Shown here: piece after piece, positions 1 through 7,975 of the stretch
Numbering within the stretch: position 1 is the stretch's first letter
How the letters are laid out: each line of letters begins with the position of its first letter
Source: DATCYZ01 sp036526195
GTDB taxonomy: Bacteria > Pseudomonadota > Gammaproteobacteria > Burkholderiales > SG8-39
DNA: 64,000 nt
Assembly (NCBI GenBank): GCA_036526195.1
Contig: DATCYZ010000080.1
Span: forward strand, 1-64,000
Direction: 5' to 3'
Position numbers and translations under genes: made by a program
Notes under the pieces: generated by a model
Seen by the model: the letters and a program-made list of their open reading frames with translations, nothing else
The model's database searches: none
Told to the model about the DNA's origin: nothing

Positions 1-516
<516 letters not shown>

Positions 517-726
517 AGATCCATTTGTTCCGGCATTTCTGCCAGTCGCGGACACCCCGGCCGACTTGCGTCAACCGGAACACCCACTTCCTACTCTCAA
601 AGTAAACGGAGTTACTTCGTGTAGGCACTGTCTTCTTGAGATCGCGGCCATCCGGTAAACCGGCGTGACGCGCGCGCCCTCGAATGAGGCGCCCACACTG
701 ATCGGCTGCGAATTTTTAAAGAGCGA
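517..726 (-). promoter_or_regulatory. rrn leader with boxA antitermination site
   Basis: This is the stretch between the initiator tRNA and the 16S gene. On the minus strand it opens with CGCTCTTTAAAAATT (725 to 711), a close match to the boxA antitermination sequence TGCTCTTTAACA. It is followed by GTGTGGGCGCC (698 to 688), which resembles the conserved leader element after boxA in E. coli and beta rrn operons. An imperfect stem, GCGCCTC/GAGGGCGC, follows and may belong to the RNase III processing helix. No second promoter is evident in the leader, so the tRNA and the rRNA probably share one transcript. Confidence 0.75.
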
Positions 727-803
727 TGGTTGCGGGGATAGGATTTGAACCTATGACCTTCGGGTTATGAGCCCGACGAGCTGCCAGACTGCTCCACCCC
801 GCG
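727..803 (-). tRNA. initiator tRNA-fMet (CAT)
   Basis: A 77-nt cloverleaf reads on the minus strand from CGCGGGGTGGAGCAG at 803 to CCA at 727. The anticodon loop CTCATAA gives anticodon CAT. The stem is flanked by GGG/CCC pairs (TCGGG...CCCGA) and position 1 (C) is unpaired with A72. These are the initiator hallmarks that distinguish it from elongator tRNA-Met. CCA is encoded. It sits directly between a strong promoter and the boxA of the rrn leader. Confidence 0.97.
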
Positions 804-816
804 TCCGAAGACAGCA

Positions 817-846
817 ATTATACGGGGTTTAAAAAAACAGTGTCAA
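817..846 (-). promoter_or_regulatory. consensus sigma-70 promoter of the tRNA-fMet/rrn transcript
   Basis: On the minus strand there is a perfect TTGACA (846 to 841), an 18-base spacer rich in T/A, and a perfect TATAAT (822 to 817). The predicted start is near 810, seven bases before the tRNA-fMet 5' end at 803. The -35 hexamer contains the TGA stop (845 to 843) of the upstream chorismate mutase gene. Both hexamers match consensus exactly in a GC-rich background, so chance is unlikely. Confidence 0.85.
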
Positions 847-1148
847 CTCTTTCTGGAACTTATTTCGTAGTCCGTGAACGCCGCCACCAGTTCCCGGTAA
901 ATCCTCTCGATGACGCGCGGATCGGCGCCCGCGTCGGCGGCCATCCGGCCCGCGTTGGCGACGACCTGCGCGGCCCGGTCAGGCGCCCGCACCTCGTCCA
1001 CATTGCGCTTGAACGTCCCGGCGCGCGCGACGTACGTCGACCGCTCCACGAGCAACGCAATGACGTCGCGGTCGATGCGGTCGATCTCTTCGCGCACCGC
1101 CGCAAGCGTCATGCAAGCGGCGGCAGCCCGAGCGGGACGCGTCGACAT
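843..1148 (-). CDS. AroQ/PchB-type chorismate mutase-like protein
   Basis: The protein is 101 aa and all-helical, of the type II chorismate mutase family, which converts chorismate to prephenate; some members are isochorismate-pyruvate lyases. Visible motifs are VREEIDRIDRDVIALL, an active-site type TFKRN lysine region, and VRAPDRAAQVV. The spacing through the APDR segment resembles PchB (salicylate synthesis) at least as much as AroQ, so either activity is possible. There is no signal peptide. The true start may be Met13 (MTLAAVREEID), since the first dozen residues are alanine/arginine rich. It lies 3 bases after the Bug gene and is probably the last gene of the operon starting at 6864. Its stop codon sits inside the -35 of the rrn promoter. 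Family confidence is high; the reaction is unresolved. Confidence 0.85.
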   Translation of the reverse strand: MSTRPARAAAACMTLAAVREEIDRIDRDVIALLVERSTYVARAGTFKRNVDEVRAPDRAAQVVANAGRMAADAGADPRVIERIYRELVAAFTDYEISSRKS

Positions 1149-1151
1149 CGT

Positions 1152-2120
1152 TCAGTCCGGCGTCGCGCCGGTCGCGCGAATCACCGCGCCCCACTTCGCG
1201 ATCTCCGCCTTCTGCCATGCACGGAACTCGGTGGGCGTGCTGCCTACGATGTCGAATCCGGCGCGCGAGAGCAACGTTTTCGCGTCGTCCTCGGCGAGGC
1301 CTGCACGGGCTGCGGCCGCCAGTCGCGAAACGATCTCCGGCGAGGTGTTGCCGGGCGCCAGCAGCCCGATCCAGGCGAGCGATTCCAGTTGCGGCATGCC
1401 GAGTTCTTGCACGCTCGGAACATCGGGCAGCAGGCTGCTGCGCTTGAGTCCCGTCACCGCCAGCGCCTTCATCTTCTCCGCCTTGATGTGCGGCAGCACG
1501 GCCGGAATGATGGCAAACATCGCCTGCACGTTTCCGGACAGTGCATCCCCGACGGCCTGCGGGAATCCGCGGTACGGGATGTGCACGATGAATACTCCCT
1601 CGCGGCTCTTCAGGACCTCCATCGTCAGGTGCGATGCGCTTCCGCTCCCGGTCGAGCCGTAGGAAAGCCGTCCGGGGTTGGCCTTCATGTGCGCGAGGAA
1701 TCCCTTGAGGTCATTGACCGGCACGCTTTGATGCACGACCAGCGCCTGCGGTGCCGTCGCCAGCAACGAGATCGTCTCGAGATCCTTCTCCGGATCGTAG
1801 GGAAGCTTCTGGAACAGGACCTTGTTGGTGGCGACTGCGGCGTTGGTGCTGACCAGCAGCGTATAGCCGTCAGCGGCCGACTTCGCGACAACGTCCGCGG
1901 CGATGTTCCCGCCCGCCCCGGCGCGGTTCTCGACGACGAATGGCTGACCGAAGGCCTTCTGCAGTTTCGGCGCCACCACACGGGCGACGATGTCCGGCGT
2001 CGTCCCGGGCGGAAACGAGACGATCATGCGCACTGCACGCGTCGGGTAGTCCTGCGCCATCAGGGGCGAGGAAAGCACCGCCGCACACAGCGTAAGTCCT
2101 AGAAACTTAATAGAAAACAT
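1152..2120 (-). CDS. Bug-family tripartite tricarboxylate transporter substrate-binding protein
   Basis: The 322-aa protein has a cleavable signal peptide (about 1-22, ending SPLMAQ) and the Bug/TctC motifs YPTRAVRMIVSFPPG, VVENRAGAGGNIAADVVA and a GDALSGNVQAMF segment. Bug proteins are periplasmic binding proteins for carboxylates and related small acids and are greatly expanded in Burkholderiales, where most are orphans without TctA/TctB partners. None is encoded here either. A good Shine-Dalgarno (GGGGAGGG) precedes the ATG. It sits between the TrpE-like fusion (48 bases upstream) and the chorismate mutase, which suggests an aromatic or carboxylate ligand, but the ligand cannot be read from sequence. 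Confidence 0.93.
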   Translation of the reverse strand: MFSIKFLGLTLCAAVLSSPLMAQDYPTRAVRMIVSFPPGTTPDIVARVVAPKLQKAFGQPFVVENRAGAGGNIAADVVAKSAADGYTLLVSTNAAVATNKVLFQKLPYDPEKDLETISLLATAPQALVVHQSVPVNDLKGFLAHMKANPGRLSYGSTGSGSASHLTMEVLKSREGVFIVHIPYRGFPQAVGDALSGNVQAMFAIIPAVLPHIKAEKMKALAVTGLKRSSLLPDVPSVQELGMPQLESLAWIGLLAPGNTSPEIVSRLAAAARAGLAEDDAKTLLSRAGFDIVGSTPTEFRAWQKAEIAKWGAVIRATGATPD

Positions 2121-2168
2121 GGTCTGCCACCCTCCCCGTTCTGATCCGGACTGGAACTTTTGAAGATA

Positions 2169-4217
2169 TCACAGGGCCAAGGCATCAATGGCCGCGCGCA
2201 ACACCCGAACCCCGGTCTGTGCCGGGTGCGACAAGGCTGAATCCGGACGAAACAACAGGGCAACGCGCCCCTGCGTCGCTTGCTCCGCCGCCAGCACCCA
2301 ACCCTGCGCGTCGCAGGCGCATTCAAGCCAGCCGCCGGGCAACGCACCCGCGCGCACACCCTGCGCCGAGTACAAGCCGACCTGGCCCGGCAACTGTCCT
2401 GCCAGACAGCCGACGGCCGCCGGCACAAGGTCCACCGGTCGCGCGAAACGCGCGACATCAAACGCCGTCAGCGCGGCACCTTCGTCCTGCAGGAGCCCGA
2501 GCGCCGCGCCGCCGATCGCGAGCGTCGCACGGGCGTTTGGCAACAGCGCGCGCACGATGCCGGGCGCCGCCGCGCGGAACCCCCCCAGCACGACCTGGAG
2601 ATCACTCCCGGCGCTCTCCTCGAGTCCCGCACGCGCCATCAGGTCGAGGCTGCGCGCGAGCCACGGATCTCCAAGATCAACCACCCGCACCTGCACGCGC
2701 GTCTTCCAAGCCGGGATCCGCCGTCCACTCGGCACCCTCGGCGATTCACCGGACACCACGCGGAACAACGTCTGCGCCTTGAGTTCCGTCTCCGCTTCCT
2801 CGAGCGTCGGGTCGGAGTCCACGAGCAGGTTCCCTCCGACACGCACCTCCGCCATGGACCCGATCACCCGCGCAGCGCGCAGGACGGTGTAAGCCTCCAG
2901 GCTGCCGTCGGTCCCGACACGTGCCACCGCCCCGCCATACCAGTGACGCCAGCCGCTCTCCAGCGCCTCGATGGCCTGCACCGCCTCCATCTTCGGGATT
3001 CCCGTGACGGTGGCCGGCGTTGCATGGGCAAGCAGGATATCGAACGCATCCACCACGCCGCGCCGGCGCGCGCGTGTATGCGCCACGGTGTGGATGATCG
3101 TATTGAAGAAATGCAGCCGGCGATGGGACACCAGTTCCGCGCTCCCCGGCACGGCGACTTGCGCCTTGTCGTTCAGGTCCGAATCCGCGCACGCCGAAAG
3201 CGACGCCGCTTCCTTGGGCGACCCGAGCAGGGTCGCGGACTGCGCGGCGTCTTCCACCGGTTCCGCGCCGCGCCGCAGCGTGCCGCAAACCGGCGCGCTC
3301 TCGACCCATTGCGCATCGGCCCGCACCTGCAGGTCCGGCGATGCGCCGAACAGATGCTCGCCCCCGAGGTTGAGCATGAACATCGCCGGATAGGGGTTGT
3401 GGGCACGCAGCAGTCCGAAGGCAACGCTCGGCGGTACCGTGATCTCGCGAACGAGGTTCTGGCTCAGTACCAGTGCGGCAAGTTCGCCGCTTCGAAGCCG
3501 TTCCACGCCCTTGGCGACGCGCCGCGCGTGGGCGCCCGGGTTGCTTGCCCGCGCGGGCTCGATCATCGCGGCAGTCCTCAATGGCGCAAAGGTGCCGCCG
3601 GTCTCCCGACCATTCAGCGTCGGGAATTCGAACTCGACCCAGCGCGTGCCTTGCGTGTCGTCGACGAGGATACGCTCGGCGAAAAACAGCACGAGGCGGC
3701 GTCGTCCATCATCGGGCAGCCGCTGCCCCGGCGCGAGGCGGAAATAGTCGAAACTCCAGGCGCCGAACAAACCGAGTTCCGGCATTCGGGCGTCGAACAG
3801 CGCGAGGAAGCCGCGCAACACACCAAGCACGGTATGTGTCGTCCCGTCCCCGCCAGGAAGATTCGCGCGCAGCACGTCGACGCCAACCTCGAATGCCGCG
3901 AGGCGCGCCACGTGCGGCAACAACCGACGCCCCAGCGCGCTCAAGGCGCGAACCTGCAGCAAGGGCCCGTCAAGCACGAACGCAAGTGCAGGAGCGCTTA
4001 GACCCATGCTGGCCCGGACAAACAGGCCATCTGCTTCAACATCGCAGCCAAGCCAGGCGCCAGGCGCGCGGTCCAGCGTCTCGAGCAACGCATTGACCGC
4101 GCCTGCGTCCGCAGGACGTTCGCGGCGCAGGACCGGCAGCGGGACGCCGCAGTTCACCGGTCGCATGTCGGGCATCGGCGGCGCGGCGCCGACATCAGAG
4201 CCGCTCGGTCTCTCCAC
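2169..4217 (-). CDS. anthranilate synthase-like TrpE-TrpG fusion with a degenerate glutaminase domain
   Basis: The 682-aa protein has a chorismate-binding enzyme domain at about 180-490 that resembles the fused TrpE(G) of rhizobia. Matching blocks are ESAPVCGTLRRG, NDKAQVAVPGS, HTVAHT, ATPATVTGIPK, WYGGAVARVG and LLVDSDPTLEEAETELKAQ. A C-terminal class I glutamine amidotransferase-like domain (about 510-682) has lost its catalytic residues. The nucleophile elbow expected as GxCxG reads GGAALG (569-574, no Cys), and the His/Glu motif expected as FHPES reads FRPDS (656-660). It should therefore depend on free ammonia or make a non-aminated product. The start overlaps the permease gene by 23 bases; Met15 or Met18 would reduce or remove this overlap. 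The product could be anthranilate, ADIC or an isochorismate-type compound; the sequence does not decide. Confidence 0.85.
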   Translation of the reverse strand: MERPSGSDVGAAPPMPDMRPVNCGVPLPVLRRERPADAGAVNALLETLDRAPGAWLGCDVEADGLFVRASMGLSAPALAFVLDGPLLQVRALSALGRRLLPHVARLAAFEVGVDVLRANLPGGDGTTHTVLGVLRGFLALFDARMPELGLFGAWSFDYFRLAPGQRLPDDGRRRLVLFFAERILVDDTQGTRWVEFEFPTLNGRETGGTFAPLRTAAMIEPARASNPGAHARRVAKGVERLRSGELAALVLSQNLVREITVPPSVAFGLLRAHNPYPAMFMLNLGGEHLFGASPDLQVRADAQWVESAPVCGTLRRGAEPVEDAAQSATLLGSPKEAASLSACADSDLNDKAQVAVPGSAELVSHRRLHFFNTIIHTVAHTRARRRGVVDAFDILLAHATPATVTGIPKMEAVQAIEALESGWRHWYGGAVARVGTDGSLEAYTVLRAARVIGSMAEVRVGGNLLVDSDPTLEEAETELKAQTLFRVVSGESPRVPSGRRIPAWKTRVQVRVVDLGDPWLARSLDLMARAGLEESAGSDLQVVLGGFRAAAPGIVRALLPNARATLAIGGAALGLLQDEGAALTAFDVARFARPVDLVPAAVGCLAGQLPGQVGLYSAQGVRAGALPGGWLECACDAQGWVLAAEQATQGRVALLFRPDSALSHPAQTGVRVLRAAIDALAL

Positions 4218-5052
4218 TGCGCGGCTGCCAGACCATCAACCGCCGTTCCACCAGCGTGACCGACCGGTCGAGGACCAGCGCGAAGGCGGTCAGCACGACG
4301 ATTCCCGCCATGACCGTATTGATGTCGAACACACCCTCGGCCTGCTGGATCAGGTAACCGACGCCTTCCGACGACCCAAGGTACTCGCCGACGACCGCGC
4401 CAACGAAGGCGAGACCCACGGAATTGTGCAGGCTGGCGAACACCCAGCTGGTCGCGCTTGGCAGGTAGACGTAGCGCAGCAGTTGGCGCGGAGAGGCCCC
4501 CAGCATGCGCGCATTCGCGAGCACCACGGGACTGACCTCCCGCACCCCCTGGTAGACGTTGAAGAAGACGATGAAGAACACCAGGGTGACGCCGAGGGCG
4601 ACCTTGGAGGCCATTCCCAATCCGAACCAGACGAAGAACACGGGCGCCAGGATCACCCGCGGCATCGCGTTGGCCGCCTTGATGTACGGGTCGAAGATCG
4701 CGGAGGCGGTCGGGGCAAGCGCCAGCCAGACGCCGACCACGACGCCGAGGACCGTGCCGATCACGAATGCAAGCAGGGTCTCGAGGAGCGTGACCCAGAG
4801 ATGGCGATAGATGTCGCCGCCCGAGAACCAGTCCCAGATGCGGCGCACGACCTGCACCGGCTCGCCGAAGAAGAACGCCGCCTTGTGCGGATCGTCGAAG
4901 TACAGGGGCGGGAGCAATGTCGGGCTGGTTGCGACATACCAGAACACCGCGCCGACAACCGCTACCAGCACCTGGTACGCGCGCAGGTTGCGTGGCCCGG
5001 GCCGCAAACGTTCGCGCCAGGAACGCGCGGGTTCACTTTCGTTGCTGTGCAT
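4195..5052 (-). CDS. ABC transporter permease, SsuC/TauC type
   Basis: The 285-aa inner membrane protein has a cytoplasmic N-terminus and about six membrane helices. It carries the EAA-like loop ANARMLGASPRQLLRYVYLPSA, typical of the binding-protein-dependent permease family for sulfonates, nitrate and thiamine precursors (BPD_transp_1). It overlaps the ATPase gene by 20 bases upstream and the TrpE-like gene downstream, so the three are translationally coupled. With the flanking ATPase and NMT1-like binding protein it forms a complete importer; the family does not predict the solute. Confidence 0.93.
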   Translation of the reverse strand: MHSNESEPARSWRERLRPGPRNLRAYQVLVAVVGAVFWYVATSPTLLPPLYFDDPHKAAFFFGEPVQVVRRIWDWFSGGDIYRHLWVTLLETLLAFVIGTVLGVVVGVWLALAPTASAIFDPYIKAANAMPRVILAPVFFVWFGLGMASKVALGVTLVFFIVFFNVYQGVREVSPVVLANARMLGASPRQLLRYVYLPSATSWVFASLHNSVGLAFVGAVVGEYLGSSEGVGYLIQQAEGVFDINTVMAGIVVLTAFALVLDRSVTLVERRLMVWQPRSGETERL

Positions 5053-5836
5053 AGCCTTTCAAGACCTCGTCCTTCATCGCGTGCCAGATCTGCGAGTGGA
5101 TTTCCACGAATCTCGGCAAAAGGCGGATCTCGGAAACATCGCGGGGACGCGGCAGGTCGATGTGGAACTCCCCGATCGGCCGCGTCGCGGGCCCCGCCGA
5201 GAGCACCACCACGCGGTCCGAGAGCGCAATGGCCTCTTCCAGATCGTGCGTAATGAACACCACCGAGCGGCGATTCGCGGACCAGAGATCCAGCAGCTCG
5301 TTCTCCATCAGTTGCCGCGTCTGGACGTCGAGCGCCGAGAACGGCTCGTCCATCAACAGCAACTCGGGATCGAGAATCAGCGTTTGCGCCAGCGACACCC
5401 GCTTGCGCATGCCCCCGGACAACTGGTGCGGATAGCGATCGCCGAAACCCGCAAGGCCGACGCGGCGCAGCCAGTCCTCGCCCCGCTCGCGCGCGTCCTC
5501 GCGCGCCATGCCGCGGAACTCGAGGCCCGCCACGACGTTCTGCAAGGCATTGCGCCAGGGCATCAGCGCCTCGGCCTGGAACAGGTACCCTGCGCGCCGG
5601 TTGATGCCCTCCAGGGGCACGCCGTCTACCCGCACCTCGCCAGCCGAGGGCGCGAGCAGGCCCGCCGCGACATTCAGAAGCGTCGACTTGCCGCAGCCGG
5701 TGGGCCCGACCACGGACACGAACTCGCCCGGCGCCACGACGAGCGTCGTGTCCTTGACCGCCGTGTACCGGCTGGAACCGTCCTCGCGCGCGACAAACGT
5801 GCAGGTGATGTTGTCGAGCGAGAGCGCCGGCGTCAC
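5033..5836 (-). CDS. ABC transporter ATP-binding protein, SsuB/TauB type
   Basis: The 267-aa protein starts at GTG 5836, which overlaps the binding-protein stop in a GTGA. That start puts the first beta strand (ALSLDNITCTF) at the N-terminus, as in the family; longer readings upstream have no family resemblance. Walker A is GPTGCGKST (44-52), the signature is LSGGMRKRVSLAQ, Walker B is LLLMDEPFSALD, and the switch histidine lies in FITHDLEEA. It energises the adjacent permease at the cytoplasmic face. It is the second gene of the transporter set and is followed by the permease with a 20-bp overlap. Confidence 0.94.
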   Translation of the reverse strand: MTPALSLDNITCTFVAREDGSSRYTAVKDTTLVVAPGEFVSVVGPTGCGKSTLLNVAAGLLAPSAGEVRVDGVPLEGINRRAGYLFQAEALMPWRNALQNVVAGLEFRGMAREDARERGEDWLRRVGLAGFGDRYPHQLSGGMRKRVSLAQTLILDPELLLMDEPFSALDVQTRQLMENELLDLWSANRRSVVFITHDLEEAIALSDRVVVLSAGPATRPIGEFHIDLPRPRDVSEIRLLPRFVEIHSQIWHAMKDEVLKGYAQQRK

Positions 5837-6864
5837 TTGTACTTCGCGGTCGCCTTCCGGACGAAGGCGTTGGTATAGGTCTCGTCCAGCTTGATGGTCT
5901 TCGGATCGACCCCCGGCACGAACGCCGCCATCGCCTTGAGGGTCGCCTTCGCGCCGACATCCGAAATCATGCCGTCGGGCGAGATCGCCTCCTTCACCTT
6001 GTTGTAGCTGAACATGTACAGGGCCTGATCGCCCAGCAGGTACTCGGGCGGCACGACCTTGATCAGGTCGGTTGCCGAAGCCTGCGCGATCCACCGGTTC
6101 GCCCGGACGATCGCGTTGGTGAGCGCCTGGATGGTGTTCGGGTTCTTGCGCACGAACTCGAGCGGCGAGTACAGGCAACCGGCCGGCAGCGGGGCGCCCC
6201 AGATCTCCTGCGTGCCCTTGGCGGTTCGCGTGTCTGCGATCACCTTGATCGCCCCGTCCTGCTCGAGTTTGGTCATCACCGGATCGACGTTCGACAGCCC
6301 GTCGATCTGCCCCCCCTTGATGGCGGCGATCGCGCCCGCGCCGGTCCCGACGCCGACGATCGAGACATCCTTCTCCGGGTCGAGCCCCGCCTTGGTCAGC
6401 ATCTGCTTGACCAGGTTATGCGTGCTGGAGCCCGGCGCGGTGACCCCGATCTTCATGCCCTTGAGATCCTTCAGCGACGTGAAGGTGGCGGCCTTGGCGG
6501 TGGTCAGGCCAAGCGCAATCTGCGGCAGGCGCCCCTGAAGGACGAACGCCTGGAAATGCTGCTTCTTCGCCTGCAGGCTGATCGTGTGCTCGTACGCGCC
6601 GGAGACCACATCCGCGCTGCCGCCGACCACGGCACGCAGCGCGGCCGAACCGCCCTTGAAATCGCTGATCTTGACCTTCAGGCCCTCGTCCTTGAAATAG
6701 CCGAGCTGCTCGGCAATCGTCAGGGGGAGATAGTAGAAAGCCGCCTTGCCACCAACGGCGATATGCACGTCCGGTTTTTCGAGCTGCGCATGCGCCGTAC
6801 CGAACGCCGTCGCGCCCGCCGCAGCGAGTGTCACCACCCATCGTTTCAGAGTCATTTTCATCAT
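5833..6864 (-). CDS. ABC transporter substrate-binding protein, NMT1/THI5-SsuA-like
   Basis: The 343-aa protein has a signal peptide (about 1-26, ending GTAHAQ) and an NMT1-like fold: IAVGGKAAFYYLPLTIAEQLGYFKDEGL at the start, the FKGGSAALRAVVGGSADV loop, and KIGVTAPGSSTHN around the ligand cleft. Relatives bind sulfonates, nitrate, pyrimidine precursors or aromatic acids in the periplasm. It is the first gene of the probable operon running down to 843. An AT-richer 108-bp region lies upstream and probably holds the promoter, but no clear hexamer pair is seen. Linkage to two chorismate enzymes hints at an aromatic substrate; that is inference only. Confidence 0.92.
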   Translation of the reverse strand: MMKMTLKRWVVTLAAAGATAFGTAHAQLEKPDVHIAVGGKAAFYYLPLTIAEQLGYFKDEGLKVKISDFKGGSAALRAVVGGSADVVSGAYEHTISLQAKKQHFQAFVLQGRLPQIALGLTTAKAATFTSLKDLKGMKIGVTAPGSSTHNLVKQMLTKAGLDPEKDVSIVGVGTGAGAIAAIKGGQIDGLSNVDPVMTKLEQDGAIKVIADTRTAKGTQEIWGAPLPAGCLYSPLEFVRKNPNTIQALTNAIVRANRWIAQASATDLIKVVPPEYLLGDQALYMFSYNKVKEAISPDGMISDVGAKATLKAMAAFVPGVDPKTIKLDETYTNAFVRKATAKYK

Positions 6865-6972
6865 CCTTCCCCTTGTTGCGCGGCCGGCACCGTGGTTTTG
6901 ATAAGTATTTGCCGGAATTGGACATTTTCACACATGGATCGAGTTCCGGGCAAGCGATCGGCGAGGTGTCTG

Positions 6973-7584
6973 CTACAGGCCGCGTCGGTCCAGCAGGGCC
7001 TGTGAAAGCGTGCCCACATCGACATACTCGAGCTCGCCGCCAAGTGGCACGCCGCGGGCAATCCGCGTGGTGCGTACCTCGCGCGCAGCCAGCATCTGGG
7101 CGATGTAGTGCGCAGTTGCCTCGCCTTCATTGGTGAAGTTCGTGGCAAGGATCACTTCCTGGACCTCGTCCTCGGTCGCGCGCGCCAGCAGGCGGTCCAG
7201 GCCGATGTCCCGCGGCCCTACGCCGTCCAGCGGCGAGAGGCGACCCATGAGCACGAAGTACTGGCCCCGATAGCTGAGCGTCTGCTCCACCATGGACAGG
7301 TCCGCCGGCGTCTCGACCACGCACAATTGCGAGCCGTCGCGGCGCGGCGAACTGCACAGCGCACAGACCTCGTCTTCGGTGAAGTTGTTGCAGCGCGCGC
7401 AATGGCGCACCCCTTCGAGGGCGGCAGCCAGCGCTTCCGTCAATCGGCCGGCACCCGCGCGCTCGTGCTGCAGGAGGTGATACGCGATTCGCTGCGCCGA
7501 GCGCGGTCCGACGCCCGGCAACACCCGCAGGGCTTCGATCAGCGCCTCCAGCCCCCGTGCGGTGGGAATCACGACCTTGGACAT
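6973..7584 (-). CDS. recR: recombination mediator RecR
   Basis: The 203-aa protein is full length for RecR, which works with RecO and RecF to load RecA on SSB-coated gaps. The N-terminal helix-hairpin-helix reads LPGVGPRSAQRIAYHLL. A four-cysteine zinc motif follows (CARCNNFTEDEVCALC), then a Toprim domain with CVVETPADL and a C-terminal Walker-B-like segment (TTRIARGVPLGGELEYVD). It is the last gene of the conserved dnaX-ybaB-recR cluster, 43 bases after ybaB. Confidence 0.98.
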   Translation of the reverse strand: MSKVVIPTARGLEALIEALRVLPGVGPRSAQRIAYHLLQHERAGAGRLTEALAAALEGVRHCARCNNFTEDEVCALCSSPRRDGSQLCVVETPADLSMVEQTLSYRGQYFVLMGRLSPLDGVGPRDIGLDRLLARATEDEVQEVILATNFTNEGEATAHYIAQMLAAREVRTTRIARGVPLGGELEYVDVGTLSQALLDRRGL

Positions 7585-7627
7585 CGTTCTGACCTTGCTC
7601 GGGTCGCCCGCGGGACGTGGCGGCCCT

Positions 7628-7948
7628 TCAGAACAGCTTCATGCCCGGCGGCAAGCCGAGCCCGGCCGTCACGCTGCCCATCTTCTCCGCCACCGTGGTC
7701 TCCACGCGGCGCGAGGCATCGTTGAACGCCGCGGCGACGAGATCTTCCAGCATCTCGCGGTCATCGCCGACCAGCGAGGGATCGATGCTCACGCGCCGGA
7801 CATCGTATTTGCAGGTCATCACCACCTTCACCAGCCCTGCGCCGGACTGGCCTTCCACTTCCACGGACGCGAGCTGCTCCTGCATGCGACGCATGTTCTC
7901 CTGCATCGCCTGTGCCTGTTTCATCAGTTGCCCGATATTTCCTTTCAT
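7628..7948 (-). CDS. ybaB: YbaB/EbfC family nucleoid-associated protein
   Basis: The 106-aa protein matches YbaB in length and layout: KGNIGQLMKQAQAMQENMRRMQEQL as the N-terminal helix, GLVKVVMTCKYDVRRVSIDPSL as the central strands, and a C-terminal LPPGMKLF. YbaB forms a dimer that binds DNA and is almost always encoded between dnaX and recR, as here (27 bases after dnaX). Its physiological role is poorly defined; it is a nucleoid-associated protein in Borrelia and others. Confidence 0.96.
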   Translation of the reverse strand: MKGNIGQLMKQAQAMQENMRRMQEQLASVEVEGQSGAGLVKVVMTCKYDVRRVSIDPSLVGDDREMLEDLVAAAFNDASRRVETTVAEKMGSVTAGLGLPPGMKLF

Positions 7949-7975
7949 GGCTGCCTTTTCCTGCGTGTGCCGGTC

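Noticed and set aside
840..2102. A 420-codon plus-strand frame opposite the Bug and chorismate mutase genes
   Set aside because: Arg/His-rich shadow; the minus strand encodes two well-formed proteins with a signal peptide and ribosome site.
5837..6178. Longer N-terminus for the ABC ATPase, up to 114 residues upstream
   Set aside because: That part is an alternate-frame reading of the binding-protein gene; GTG at 5836 gives the standard ATPase length and a 4-bp overlap.
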